A program made the translations under genes and the position numbers. DNA of 64,000 nucleotides, taken from positions 634,512,585-634,576,584 of the forward strand of contig OX422210.1 of the NCBI GenBank assembly GCA_949130495.1, read 5' to 3'. Source of the DNA: Sambucus nigra (taxonomy: Eukaryota > Streptophyta > Magnoliopsida > Dipsacales > Adoxaceae). The stretch's first letter is position 1. Every line of letters starts with the position of its first letter. The notes beneath the pieces were generated by a model, which was given only the letters and a program-made list of their open reading frames with translations, was not told where the DNA came from and did not search any database. Positions 11,356 to 23,838 of this stretch are shown here, piece after piece.

Positions 11356-12014
11356 TGATGATACGAGAAATCGTACACATGTAGATCTCGTGCCAACAAA
11401 TCAAGTATGAAGTGTAGAATAAATAGATAAAGCAAGCAAACAGAGAGTAGACAAGATATAGAGTGGTTCAGCCCCTAAAATGGGCCTACGTCCACTGTGT
11501 TGCCTCCTTCTCATTATGTGCATTGCATTGTACAATATTATCATGCCTATAGAGGTGTACAAGTATGAGAATAAAGGAGAGTACATGATAGTATATTAGA
11601 GATTCCGGTGAACCCGTGAGGTGGTTGTGATGTAGATTCTAGGCCTCCAAAAGCTTATGTTGGGGTGGTGTAGAGAGAATCTGTGTTGTAGCACCTCAGG
11701 TCTGTCTGGAACCGATCCCCTTCTTTCAGGCGTGAACCTCTACTTATAAGGTAGTGTGTTGAATCACGTGCCCTGAGCACGTGGCGTACACCAAGTCTGC
11801 AGTAGATGTGGATGAGGATGTGCGGCCCAAAGCAGCAGCACTGCTGTTGAAGGGGGTCCGCGGACCTTAAGCTAGTCATCCGCGGCCTCTTATGGAGAGG
11901 GCTGCACCCTTCAGTTGTTCTGGCCGCGCCTTGAGTAAGATACCTGCCGCGGCCTGTGTGGCCTATGCGATTGTAGAAGTATTGCCACGGCAGGGTGCTA
12001 TATTTGTACTATCA
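11356..12014 (-). repeat. 5' LTR of the Tat-like element
   Basis: 659 bp, the partner of 3642-4300, with the same ends and three CCGCGG sites. It is followed at once by the second CTCAA. Confidence 0.93.
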
Positions 12015-12019
12015 CTCAA
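12015..12019 (+). repeat. Target-site duplication (CTCAA), right copy
   Basis: Exact repeat of 3637-3641. It restarts the copia RT reading directly before the YVDD codons. Confidence 0.93.
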
Positions 12020-12967
12020 GTATATGTTGACGATATAATTTTTGGATCCACCTCCCCTTCAGAAGCCAGGTATTCCTCAGACATTATGCACAAAGAATTC
12101 CAAATGTCGCTTATAGGGGAGTTGCAATTTTTCTTAGGTCTTCAAGTTAAACAAAACTCAGAAGATTTATTTGTTTTGCAATCTAAATATGAATTAGAGA
12201 TTGTAAAAAAGTTTGGCTTAGATACGGCTAAAGAAGCTAAAACGCATATGAGTACCTCTGTCAAACTCTCCAAAGATGAAAATGGTAAATCCATTGATTT
12301 TACCTTATACCGTAGTATGATAGGAAGTTTGCTTTACCTAACTACCTCGCGTCCTGATATCATGTACGCTGTTTGTGTGTGCACCCGTTATCAAAATAAT
12401 CCTAAAGAGAGCCATTTATTATGTGTAAAGAGAATAATTAAATACATAAAAGGCACTCATAATTTAGGGTTGTGGTACACTAACGACACATCGAGCACTA
12501 TAGTCGGATACACTGATACTGATTGGGCTGGGTGTTTCGACGATAGCAAAAGTACTTTAGGCGCATGTTACTACATCGGTAACAACTTGGTTGGTTGGAA
12601 CAACAAAAAATAGAACTTCACTTCTTTATCTACTGCAGAATCTGAATGTATCACATCCGAAAGTTATTGTGCCCAATTATTATGGCTGAAACTACTGCTG
12701 AGAGATTACGGTATAAAAGAAGAAAAACTTGATCTCTCTTGCGATTACCAAAGTGCGATCAACATCTCTAAAAATCTAGTTCAACATTCTCGCAGTAAAC
12801 ATATTAAAATTCGATATCACTTCCTACGAGAATTAGTTGAATCAAAAGAATTATAGATTAATTACCTTCCTACTGATCTATAATTGGCTGACTTGTTTAC
12901 AAAACCTTTGGATTTTAAGCGTTTTGAATCCTTATGCAAATCAATTGGCATGGTTTTGGCTGATTAA
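12020..12967 (+). pseudogene. copia reverse transcriptase C-terminal half and RNase H
   Basis: The reading resumes with VYVDDIIFGST, the copia polymerase catalytic motif, then GELQFFLGLQVKQ and the connection block YRSMIGSLLYLTTSRPD. The RNase H domain follows: GYTDTDWAGC, then STAESECI, HIKIRYHFLRE and LADLFTKPL. A stop follows NNKK near 12611, and two more lie near 12854 and 12881. The terminal stop is at 12965-12967. Together with 2807-3641 this is one RT-RNase H broken by a later insertion. Confidence 0.92.
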
Positions 12968-13466
12968 TTCCTTGCTTAATTTGTATAACTGTCAGATTTT
13001 CACATGCCTATAATCAATCTCTGAGGATGTAAGGCATGGATGTTAGAATAATGACAAAAAACACCTCTTATATCTATTTTATGTAGGAGATTCGTGTGAA
13101 TTCTCGTTGTTTATTCAAGATACTGCTTATCTACATGTTCATAACTCTTATTTGATTCTTGCTGCCCTTTGTCCATTTGAGACAAAATGGGGGAGAAATT
13201 TGAGTTCACTTAGACACTCTTATACATTCTCATCTAAGGAACTTGATCTTAGGTATCTTATTACAGCTTTCAGTACCTACTTATTGCATTAGATTTTGAT
13301 AGAGTAATGGTTTGTACATAGTTGAGTTATATATTTTTTTCCTTTCTAGGAGATTGGGCAGATATATTGTTTGTATAGGAATAGGATTTTCTTATTTCTT
13401 TTTGGTATCCCTACGAGTCCTAGATGACTCAAAGGAGATTTTGTCTCATATTTCCAAAGGGGAGAT
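12968..13466 (+). other. copia 3' internal region with polypurine tract
   Basis: No ORF of note. An interior purine run (ATGGGGGAGAAA) lies near 13187. The run CAAAGGGGAGATTG at 13455-13468 matches the usual copia polypurine tract directly before the 3' LTR. Confidence 0.6.
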
Positions 13467-14353
13467 TGAAGCACCCTATATATTTGACTCACTTGAGTCT
13501 GCATTATATAGGAGCTCGTCTAATTTGGAAATAGTGACAAAAGTGTGTCTATCCCTAGATGAACCAAAAAGCCTCAGAACTTTCAAAGCTTCATTGATAT
13601 TTCTCTATAAGTTGATGAAGGTAAAACATATACACCACACACTAGGATTGCGTATATATAGTGATTTATTCTTGTAATGATCATGTGTGAGTTAAATCCC
13701 CTTAAAATAATTTTTAAATAATTTTTGGAATTTATTTGACATTTTCTAAGAATTTTAAATATTTTTTGGAAATTAAAATTGGAATTTAATAAAGTTTAAG
13801 GGTTGATTTGTAAATATTTATTATGCCTTAAAACTGTCTTGGGTAGAAACCAAAAGTGGCAGAAAAAAATGTGGGTGAAACTGGAATTTTTTAGAAACTC
13901 AAGAACACGCGTTTGTAAGTTAATCTTGAGCCTACATGTGTTCCACACACAACGATTTGATTTGTGTTTCTTATCACTCACATACCCGTGACTTATTCTG
14001 GACCATTGGATCGTCTTAATCTACGGTCTGCATGTATTTGGAATCAATCCAAGTGAATTCATTTTAACCAATCAGAGTTAGCTTTTGCATGGCTTCTTGA
14101 GAACCCTTGGATTTACTTCATTTTAACTGCTTTTAATCTCAGCCCTTGAATTTGAACCATCGTTCCAGATCCTTCGATCTCTAGTATAAATAGATGCCTT
14201 GGGTGAGGCAATTAGAGACTTTTGTGACTTCCTCGTTTGAGATAAAAAAGAGAGAAGAGAGAGAAGAAAAATAAAGATTAGAGAGAGAAATAGAGACCCT
14301 AATCCAAACTTCGTCAAACCCTAAAACATAAATACTTTTCTGAGAGATTAAAT
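13467..14353 (+). repeat. copia 3' LTR (right end uncertain)
   Basis: It starts TGAAGCACCC right after the polypurine tract. A TATA box, TATAAATAG, lies at 14185-14193 and is followed by a GA-rich leader. No clear CA terminus is seen: at 14354 the sequence passes into TGTAACACCCCGT, so the LTR may be truncated by that insertion. The 5' LTR is outside the window, so pairing could not be tested. Confidence 0.6.
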
Positions 14354-14408
14354 GTAACACCCCGTCTAATTAAATACCGGGTAGCTACTCCTTTATTAAA
14401 TTAATAGA

Positions 14409-14632
14409 GAATTAAGGTAAAGGTCATGTTCCTTCCTATGTTTGGATTTGTAGGACAATGCTTTTTAAGTTTATAAATCTAGTCCCTGTGGTACAATACC
14501 CTTTATTTTTTTGGTCCCCGCCAGCGGCACCATTTTTCACCATTTTTCCTGGTGTTTTTAGTATAGGGACTAAATTTATAAAATTATATGGAGTGTCCTA
14601 TTTTTATACACTTTAAGCCTTATGAGGACCTT
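14409..14632. mobile_element. Foldback MITE, copy A
   Basis: The left arm (AAGGTCATG, then TTTATAAATCTAGTCCCTG) and the right arm (AGGGACTAAATTTATAAA, ending GAGGACCTT) are imperfect inverted complements over roughly 80 bp, enclosing CCAGCGGCACC. A second copy is at 48627-48872 in the kinase gene. No coding capacity. Confidence 0.8.
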
Positions 14633-17600
14633 TTCCCAAAACCCCCTTAAATTAATACAGAACATTAAGTTGGTTCAGTCTTAACATCACTGTCGAAAAA
14701 TATTTAATTAATTACTAGCGATCTAATATTTAAAAGAGAGATGTCAAATTTTATTAATTAAGTTAACAAATAAAACAAGAATTTATTCATAAACCATCAA
14801 TCGCATAAACAATCTCATATAAATGCCCAACACGATGAAATAAATTGAGTCTGGAGTAAACACTCCAATAATAACAATGCCATAGTAATTTAAAGACCCA
14901 ATACAAGAGTCTGAATAATTAAATCAATAACCGAAATGATAAAAGTCTGCAACTACAACCTCTAGATAAGAATGGGCGACATGACCTAACTGATACAAAT
15001 GACTCTGAAGGAATCAAGGATAAAATGAGAGCGTCTACTACCAAGATCCTGTATCTTCCACAGCAGCTACAGCACGTCATCAGAATAGAACTCCTATGCT
15101 TGGCGTCCCTGTGGTTGAGCACCTAAAATGTTTTTACAAAACAAAAATAGATTTGGAGGAAAACGGGTCAGAGCCCGATGTGAAAACAATTTAAAAGTTT
15201 AGCAAGTGTTTAAATTACAATTAAACAACACATATTATAAACACGTTAGTTGCGTACTCTCACATGAGTTTCTTACCTCTCAATTACTATGCACGCCTAA
15301 CGTATGCCTTTAACCCATCCTAGTTATGCTAATATCTAACTAGTTTGTACCACTCATGCATTTGCATTCTAACATAGAGTATCTACACGTAACCCCCAAA
15401 TAAGCCATATTTATGTCAGAAGTTCACATTCATTAAATTACTTATCTCAAGTGTTAATTAAATTCTCATTCTTAACCCATTCAAATACCTTAGTTATTCA
15501 CATCTACTAAACCACAATGAACCAGTCACAAGTACATAAGTATATCACTCTTAGTACATAAATACATATATGGCACCCCTAGGCTAAGCTGCGGTGCACG
15601 CATACTCTGCTATCAAATTCATGTACATCATGTACGTAAGGATCACGTGTTCCGAATCACTCAGGAACCGTCTAAATACAAATCACACATATTGGAGGGG
15701 AACATAGTTTACGTACCCATGGGTCAAGCACATACCTACGTTCCCATGGTTAACTGACTTATCAACTCACAAATAAGTCATTCACAGTCCTATGTCCTTA
15801 AGGTACCAGTCTAAATCCCCCCGAAGGCACACAAGGATAAGAGGGTCCTTTCCAAAATAAAACTAACCTCCCTTGATAACAAGTATGGTAGGTATGTCAT
15901 ACACATAAGAAATCCATACACTAGGCATTCACACAACCTAAGTAATGACATTACAATATAAGTATTCACACATTTCATCTAGAAATGACTCGCACATAGC
16001 AAGTTTACCCCGAACATAATACATAATATATTTTCAGCTTGATAACTCATGGATACAAAACCTATATAAACAGGATTTGTATCTATCTAAATAATAAAAT
16101 TTGTATCTTACGATTCAATAGGCTTCGACATAAATACTTCTCTTCAACTCTTAATAAATACTGGTATCCCTACTTTTCGTGTCAACTAACCGTCATAGCA
16201 CAAGGCTCAAGAAAGTAATGGTACTTCCCCTGCAAAATTCATTTTAATTCAAACCGATCTCTCTCCCCCTCTCATATCTCGGATACCAAGAGAACATCTC
16301 TCTTTCCTTATCGGACTCTTAACCCATTTCTTACACATATTCATCTCTCTTTCTCTATGCAGATTTCATTTTGCATTTTTTTGTTTTGTTTTTTGGTTCC
16401 AATTACAGGTATGTTCATTTCTTAACTTTGGTTCCGGTTACAGGTATGTTCCGATTACAAGTATGTTCTTTTTTTGTTTTCGATTACCGATTATAGCTTT
16501 TAAGTAGCGTTTCAAATGGGTGAGTTCATTTATCTACTTTATCCAACAACTTTGGTGAGTTCGTTTCTCAGCTTGAAAACGAACATACCTGTAAAGCCAT
16601 TTTTTGAGTTCGTTTCTTTACTTTGGTGAGTTCATTTATCTATTTTTTGCAGCAGCTCTGCTTTGATTGTCTTATAATGGGTCCTTTCTATGCGAATCTC
16701 ATCAAAGTCTATGAAACCAATTTGTTCGTTTGGTTCAAGTAAATGAAACTAAGTTTGTTATTTGTTTGGGTTATTTGGTTCGAGTATCTCTCCACAAATA
16801 CACTTCAATCCTCTTCAGCTTCTAAGGTTGAAATTGTTGGTGCATTTTCCTATTTTTTTATCTACAAGACTAATAAACTGTCGTTTGAGACACTTTATTA
16901 TTTATTGTTTTCCTTAATGTGTATGTTCATTGTTTGCTTTGATCGGTCATTTCACATATTGCAGATCTGACAAATAAAGGAATTAAGGTGTTTGATGAAA
17001 TAACCCAAAAAACCCAGACTACATATTAAAGGTGGTGTTTACCGAAAAACCCAATCTTACGGAATTAAGTGGTTGATTAGAGTGAAACACTGCAAATATT
17101 TTATTCATTATGGTTCTGGTACAAAATTATCTATTTTGGAAGATGTTGTATATCTACAGATTTTGTTTAATGTTCATTACGGTAATATAATTTTTTTATT
17201 GTTTTAATTTTTTTTGTTGAGGGTCTTTATTGTATGAGTTAATTGAGTAGTGATATGCGTACAAAACAACTCCACCACAAAGTCTTCCCCAAAAGTCATA
17301 ATTTTTTGTTCCTTGTCGGGGCCCCATATCACAAGATAATGTTTAACAGGTAGGTGAGAGAATATGCAGAATCCCCATTAGATTTGGGGGAGGTTTTGGA
17401 GGATTTTTTGTAGTCATATCATTATTTGAGTTAATTAGGTATACCTTTCGATTTTTAATTTTTCTGATATGTGTGATGTTTAGGTGTCGAAAATTAGAGA
17501 ATATTGAAGACAATGATGTGTTGAAAGAGTGAATATTTGTATATGCATACCAAGTGTTTGAAAAATATCCACACGGGGTCCTTGATTTGGTCTTACTTAT

Positions 17601-18224
17601 TTTCTTAGAATTTATGGTGAAAATTTGTATGTTTCTTTGGTTGAAATGGAATGCGAGCTGTTGTGTTTTCTTTACCGTGGTCTAAGCTTTGGTTTCCCTT
17701 AAGTCACTCAGATCTCTTGCCATGTCCCCATTTTTTAATTCCCAACTCCCCGAATCGGCTGTATATTTGAAATTCAAATTTTGAATATCATATAGGATCA
17801 ATTATGAAAAAGTCCTTTTAAAAAAAGAAATGTTTTAAAAGGACTTTTTTTTAAAAATAATGTACGTTTTTTTAATAACGAACAAAACGGATTTTAAATT
17901 TATTTTCAAATAATGTATAGAATATTTTGTACACTATATTTTTACGTTTTTTTTAACATTTTTTTCAATACTTTAGTTTGTTTTTATACAAGACAATTAA
18001 AACGGAATTTTTTGTTAAAAAAATTAAAACCGTTTTAAACTCTATAGTTGAAAAAAAACCTTAATAACGTACATTAAAAAAAACTAAATAAAATAATGCT
18101 AGGATAAAATAACCGCCCAAGGCATTACCGAAGTCTAATAACAAAGAATTAAAAAGGCTAGGATATGGTAACATGTCTATCTCTCTCTATAATTTTTTTT
18201 ATATAGGATATAATAGCATGTCAA
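14633..18224. other. Gene-free repetitive stretch
   Basis: I recognise no protein or RNA gene. 16385-16480 repeats short blocks (GGTTCC..TTACAGGTATGTTC). 17807-17850 is a small hairpin in which AAAGTCCTTTTA pairs with TAAAAGGACTTT. Weak ORFs up to 75 aa have no recognised motif. The sequence resembles decayed transposon DNA. Confidence 0.5.
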
Positions 18225-19090
18225 TCTCTCTATATAAAGGCTAGGAAGTGAATTTGTAAATTTAGGCCATTTATACGATGCATAAGGTACCTAAGGATCA
18301 GACCATGCCATATATATCATACATTCCATAAAGTAGTATACTGAGCTTATAATCAGACTTTTACAAATTTGAATAAGAGCGTACTAGACGTGTGAATAAG
18401 GACATGTGCGATCATTCAGTGAAATATGAAAATAAACTTAACTCATTATTAAAAGACATTAACATTAATATACATTGACAAATTAAGTGAAAAATTATTA
18501 ATATTTTATCATTTATTACTAACATTAAATTGGTCTTGGAATCCTCTTCATGTTGATTTATATTCCGAGTGATCATTTTTATTAATAAAATTAATTACAC
18601 TATTAAGGGTGTCCAAATTAACTAATGGTATAGCTCATGTCATGTCATGTTCTATTAACATTATATTAACATGACCGTTAACAATCATTTTTACATTTTA
18701 AATAATTAATTATTTCTTTTTAACATTTAATACATCTCAATACTTAGATGAGCTAGAGTATATCTCTTTTGACCAACAATTTACTTTCACCATCAATAAT
18801 TATTTATCTAAAGGTTTTCAACTTCTGATAATGTTGTAAAACTAACCTCAATGAAGATCTCCTCACATTTATGATTTTTGTTTTAATCTATTGCCCATGG
18901 TCTGAAAGAAGCTAGGTGGGATAAAATGCAATAGAGTTAAATTAGTTTTAATTTGATTTTTTATTTTACTGTGCCGTCGGCACGGGTACATATTTATCAC
19001 GAGAACAAATTTATCGCCGTGCCATCTGCACGATTACAAAATATCACGGGAATAAATTATTGTCGCGCCATCGGCACGGGTACACCCTAG
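18225..19090 (+). mobile_element. Non-autonomous Helitron
   Basis: The 5' end TCTCTCTATATAAAGG follows an A. The 3' end is a GC-rich hairpin followed by GGGTACACCCTAG, with T next, as expected for Helitron insertion between A and T. The hairpin motif GTGCCGTCGGCACGGGTAC occurs at about 18970, again degenerate near 19019, and at the terminus near 19062. No Rep/helicase ORF. The 5' boundary is less certain than the 3' end. Confidence 0.72.

Positions 19091-19119
<29 letters not shown>
19091..19119 (+). repeat. (TA)n microsatellite
   Basis: About 14 TA units directly follow the Helitron 3' end. Confidence 0.95.
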
Positions 19120-19123
<4 letters not shown>

Positions 19124-20580
19124 TTGATTTGCTTTTACTTGATGTTAGATTTGCGCAATTATCTCCATAAAATTCATTTTTTTGGTTTTTAATTTTTGGG
19201 CGCAAATCTAGTACTAAAGAAATTTTCAAAGTCAAATATTCAAAATCTGGTTTTTCAGAAAACAAATATTAGATTAAATTAGATTTTAATCTAAAATCTT
19301 ATCAAGACTATTTTCACAAATATTTCAGATTAAATCAAAACAGTCTTAAGCACACAAGAGAATAATATTCAGTCAAGATATTAAATCTTCCACAAATCAG
19401 ATCTCAAAAATCTAGGTTTAACTTTCTAAACCTCTAACAATACAAATATGAATATTACCAAATTATTTTCTGAAAAATTTGTTTTAAAACAAAACGTTTT
19501 AAAAACATACAAGATCTCACAATCAAGACACAAGCAGAATATTCACACAAAATATATTTCGTGAATAGTGTGTGTATTGTGTACAAATATTAGATCTAAA
19601 GACTGATCTAAAAATACACACAGATGAGAGAACTCACTTACGAAGATTATATACTCTTGAAAAATCGTAAGTGCAGATTTACAATGAGAGAAGTCCAATC
19701 TTCATTTTCGTTTTGACAGAAATCAATACTTGAAGATGACACAAAAATATTTCTGGTTTAATCTCTCTCTCTTTAGAAATTTTGACAGAGTTCTGCTACA
19801 AAAATTATTTTCTCAGCTCTGTAAAAATGAATACCCAAAGGGTTCTATTTATAGAGTGCACAAGTGTGTACATATTGGTGTAAAATAGGGTCACATGGAT
19901 TACCAAAGAATTACACACAACCGTAGATAAGAACAGATCTAAGGGCTCACAAAGAAACACAAAGTATAGTGTTAAAAATGTGACACATGGTGTGCAAGCT
20001 GTAACAGACTAACAAAATAATAAACAAAACGTTTATTAAAACACAGTCGTTTTGAAAAACTGAACGCCAACTATTAAAACAGTAGCGTAATGAAAACGCC
20101 AAAAAAAAATATTACCGTTGAGAGATAAAAGCCACGCAACGTCGTTTTAGAAAAACCATATTTGGTTTAAGGGTAAACCGTGAGCGCAATAGAGAGAAAC
20201 CAGGGGCGGTCATATCGGTGAAGTCCTAAGACCAATCACGGTCAAATCGATCAGGACTATGGCAAACGAGACACGCCAACTAGGACAAAAACTTACAAAG
20301 GTCAAGTCTACATAATATACTAGCAGTACTCTAACTAATATATAAAATATATATATCAGCCAACATACACAGATAAAGGCTAAGCCTAAAGATATTAGTA
20401 TGGGTCATAACTGTGCTTAAAAGCTGCTACACGTCTTAGGCTACATGCCAACACATATTAGCTAATATAATATATAATATAGCATCCATGAGATAGCACA
20501 AGTGGTCAAAATCGGCCACAACTTTTGGCTAGGTAAGGGAAGCACTCATGAGTATAAAACACATATATAAACATAACATA
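19120..20580 (-). other. Possible LTR or retrotransposon leader fragment
   Basis: On the minus strand CTATAAATAG (19848-19857) is followed by a pyrimidine-rich then AT-rich leader, the usual layout of an LTR promoter and U5. No partner LTR, primer site or ORF was found, so the identification is tentative. Confidence 0.3.
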
Positions 20581-20582
20581 TC

Positions 20583-20648
<66 letters not shown>
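20583..20648 (+). repeat. (CA)n(TA)n compound microsatellite
   Basis: About 11 CA units run straight into about 21 TA units. Confidence 0.95.
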
Positions 20649-20650
<2 letters not shown>

Positions 20651-21977
20651 CATGAAAACGCCAACAACTTTGTATATATTACACGCACGCTAAAATAATA
20701 TCACACATGTGTTGTCAAATCGATAAGGCCACACATAACATATACTCATACTAACATATCAATATATATATGTATATACTACCATATAACATATATTAAA
20801 CATGTCATACATACGCATATATATAAAATCAGATATGCCAGTCAGTCAAGGGACAAAAGAAAAGGGATGCCACGCATAAAAATATATATAATACACGAAA
20901 TACATATGCAAGCTGATTACATATTATACATAATATATTACACGCATTCACACGAATATAACATAACAAAATTTTATTTTGAACTTCAAAAAAATATTCT
21001 GCAACTTTTATTAAAAAATATTTAGTGACAACATTATTTTCAAGAAATATTTTTCTCATAAAAATTCCAAATTAAAATTTTTGAACTCATAAATAATTTT
21101 ACTATGACAAAATAAAACATTATCATGAGACATGATAAAATGCAAATGAATGTGGTGTCGTGTCCTATGTGACAGAAAATTCCTATGAGCCATAGAAACT
21201 GAAAATTACCTTTTTCTGAGAGGGCGGTCTGAATTGAGAGCTCATTTGATGTAGATGGACAAAGAGAGCTTGGAGTCGATACGGGGACACGCAATCCTAA
21301 ATTACAAAAATATTTTATCAAAATTCAAGTCCAACTAGATGAAGTCCTATATAGCTAAAGCACCAAAAGCAAATCCTAGGTGTGCTCTATATAGGGACAT
21401 CAAATATGAATTGGATATCACCATTTACACGTTACAGTAAGTTAACCACTTGCCTGGAATTGTTCGTAGTGTCTGATCCGTTGGTGTAGTCCTTTAATTT
21501 GGCTCCAAGATCCCCAAATTGTCTCTTGATTTGCTTTCCCCCAAATTCCCTCTCAAACCCTAGGTTGAGAGTTATGTTGACTGCCATTCCCTATTCTCTC
21601 AATTAGGTTTAAAAACCTTAATCCCATTTTTGGCCATCTGAGCCTAATTAAAATGGCCCAACTCACCCCGTGTGGGCCCGACTATGCCCAAAAATACTCC
21701 GAGACCCAATTACTACCCACGGGTACTCTTTTCTGACTATCTCGACCCATCCGGACGCAACTGCGCACTCAGAATTTCCATCTGAAATACTTTTTGACAT
21801 TTCCAAATTTCAACCTCAAAATGCGACACACGAGATTTTGAACCATTAAACTTAAAAATCGTCAATTATAAATAATTCGGCTCACTCAAATAAATTCTCC
21901 AACTCATGAATTTAAGTTTTTCCAATTTAAATATTTTTATAACTCCCAAAAGTAATTAAATATTAGATCCTCAAAAT
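20649..21977. other. Gene-free AT-rich stretch
   Basis: Nothing recognised as a gene. The last 500 bp, read on the minus strand from the TGTAACACCCCGT terminus, look like a gypsy LTR end. Confidence 0.4.
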
Positions 21978-21990
21978 TACGGGGTGTTAC

Positions 21991-22720
21991 ATTCCATAAG
22001 GATCATGGTCACACAACTCATGGTTGCATTGCTTTGTAAAATGAGATATAATCTCTCATTCACCAAGGAAAACTCAATAAATTTATTGATCGACGTGATA
22101 ACAGAGAGTCCAGAAGAAGACCAAAGTCTCCATGCAAATCCAAAGAAGATAATAAGAGAAATCACGATGATGATTACGAGGATAATCCCGACCTATCGAA
22201 AAAGCTCAAACAACCAGAACGTGAGGTAGTTACGCTCAATTTTGGTTCATTTGATTTTTATATGATTACGGGTGATAACGCAAGAGGAGGAGATCACACG
22301 GTTAAAAGAAAAGCTTACCTGAATGAGGCCCAAGCTTGTTCTTATATCCAAAGGATCAATTTAGCGGAGGAAGATCGACTGAGGAAGGTCAACAAAGATA
22401 AGTTGGTGATTGGTTTCTCTAAAAATGACCTTTCTGGGGTATTTTATCCTCATGACGATCCGTTGGTCGTCAAATTCAGAATCCAAAATGTAGTCATCGC
22501 CAGAATATTAATTGATAATGGGAGCTCGACAGACATAATGTTTTATCCCTATTTTCAAAGTCTGAAGTTGAAGCTTAACCAGTTAGAATCATATCACAGA
22601 CCACTAATACACTTTTTTTTTTAGAGAAAAGGTCTATCCTCTGGGAACAATCAAGTTAGAAGTGTTGTTCGGAACCTGACTAGTAAGTCGTACAGAGAAA
22701 ATACCCTTCTTCATAATGGA
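21991..22720 (+). pseudogene. Tat gag end and protease
   Basis: Directly at the block edge a frame reads FHKDHGHTTHGCIAL, the Gag zinc-finger-like block, with stops nearby. It continues through a Lys/Arg/Asp-rich linker to TLNFGSFDF and then the protease active site ILIDNGSSTDIMF (about 22507-22545). The D-N-G-S variant is common in Tat elements. Frame breaks follow near 22620. Confidence 0.8.
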
Positions 22721-23097
22721 CAAAAATGTTCAATCAACTTATAATGTGATCCTCGACAGGGTAGGACTTAAGAAGTTTGAGGCTGTCCCATCAACAGTTC
22801 ATCAATGCTTGAAGTTTCTAACCCATTTTGGAGTAGGCAATGCGAAAGGTGACCAGAGAGTGTTACTATTCCTCAACCGAACAAGAAGAATTGACTGAGT
22901 TAAAGAATAAGACTACAACATATCAGGTAGATGTCACTGAGCCTAACAGTGAATCTGAGGTTAAAACCTTAGATCCACGGCATGAAACAAAGTTGGTCAA
23001 GGGATAAATTGTGGAAGCAACAGAAAGCATCATCCTGGACGCCGACAAACCAAAAAGGACTACACAGGTCAGCTCAACATTGGATCCTACCCTCAAA

Positions 23098-23838
23098 TAG
23101 GAATTGATTATGTTTTTTAGGTAGCGGAGAAATGTATTTGCTTGGAGTCATGAGGATATGCCCGGTATTGATCCTAGTTTCCTCTGTCATGAACTTAATG
23201 TCAGTAAAGATGCCAAGACGATCAAGTAAAGATATAGAGTTTTCAGTACTGAGAAGAATCGAGCTATCTAAGGGGAAGTAAAAAAACTTCAAAAAAACCA
23301 TTTTATTGAAGATGTAAAGTATCCAAACTGGTTGGCCAACGTTGTGATGGTAAAAAAGAAGAATGATAAACGGAGGATATGAGTAGATTTTATGGATCTA
23401 AATAAAGCTTGCTCGAAAAATCATTTTCCCTTACCAAAAATTGATCAGCTGGTAGATGCTACGTCAGGATATGAGCTTTTAAACTTTATGGATGCCCATT
23501 CTGGTTATAACTAGATAAAAATGAAGCCTGAAGATAGGGAAAGTGCATCTTTTATCACTCCCCGGGGAACTTATTGTTATAATGTGATGCCTTTTGGTCT
23601 TAAAAATGTAGGTTCAACGTACCAAAGGATGGTAAACAAAGTTTTTAAAGAAAAGATAGGCAAAAACATGGAGGTTTATGTGGATGACATGTTGACAAAA
23701 AGTAAAAAGGCCTCTGATCATATTGTCGGCCTAACTCAAACTTTTGATCAGTTAGAGAAGCATAAAAAAAAACTAAACCCGACCAAGTTTGTGTTTGCAG
23801 TCCAAAAAAGGATGTTCCATGACTTTATCGTCAATTAA
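23098..23838 (+). pseudogene. Tat reverse transcriptase
   Basis: Blocks in order: FAWSHEDMPGI, VDFMDLNKACSKNHFPLP, MDAHSGYN, VMPFGLKNVGSTYQRMVN and the catalytic YVDDM (about 23677). Stops occur in KNDKRRI-stop-VDF and in SGYN-stop-IK. The preserved YVDD shows decay is recent or moderate. Confidence 0.9.

Larger units (their letters stand above)
3642..12014 (-). mobile_element. Non-autonomous Ty3/gypsy (Tat-like) LTR element with antisense gene
   Basis: 8,373 bp with two 659-bp LTRs that differ at about ten positions, flanked by CTCAA on both sides. Orientation is minus: the primer-binding site follows the right LTR and the polypurine tract precedes the left LTR. No protease, RT, RNase H or integrase is recognisable. 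Only a gag remnant (10101-10583) and a spliced antisense gene (5216-7784) remain, as in LARD or TR-GAG type non-autonomous elements. A 550-bp hAT element and a 61-bp minisatellite lie inside. CCGCGG is extremely frequent across LTRs, exons and noncoding parts. Confidence 0.93.
14354..21990. mobile_element. Composite block bounded by inverted TGTAACACCCCGT termini
   Basis: The left edge reads TGTAACACCCCGT and the right edge is its exact complement ACGGGGTGTTACA. This could be the two ends of one very long LTR, as such termini are common for plant gypsy LTRs, or a terminal-inverted-repeat element. No transposase, gag or pol is recognised inside. Flanking bases do not form a duplication: copia LTR lies on the left and gypsy gag on the right, so the locus was rearranged or several elements are stacked. 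It contains a MITE, a Helitron and microsatellites. Confidence 0.45.

Noticed and set aside
20506..20688. Minus-strand ORF of Tyr/Ile and Cys/Val repeats
   Set aside because: Pure translation of the (CA)n(TA)n microsatellite.
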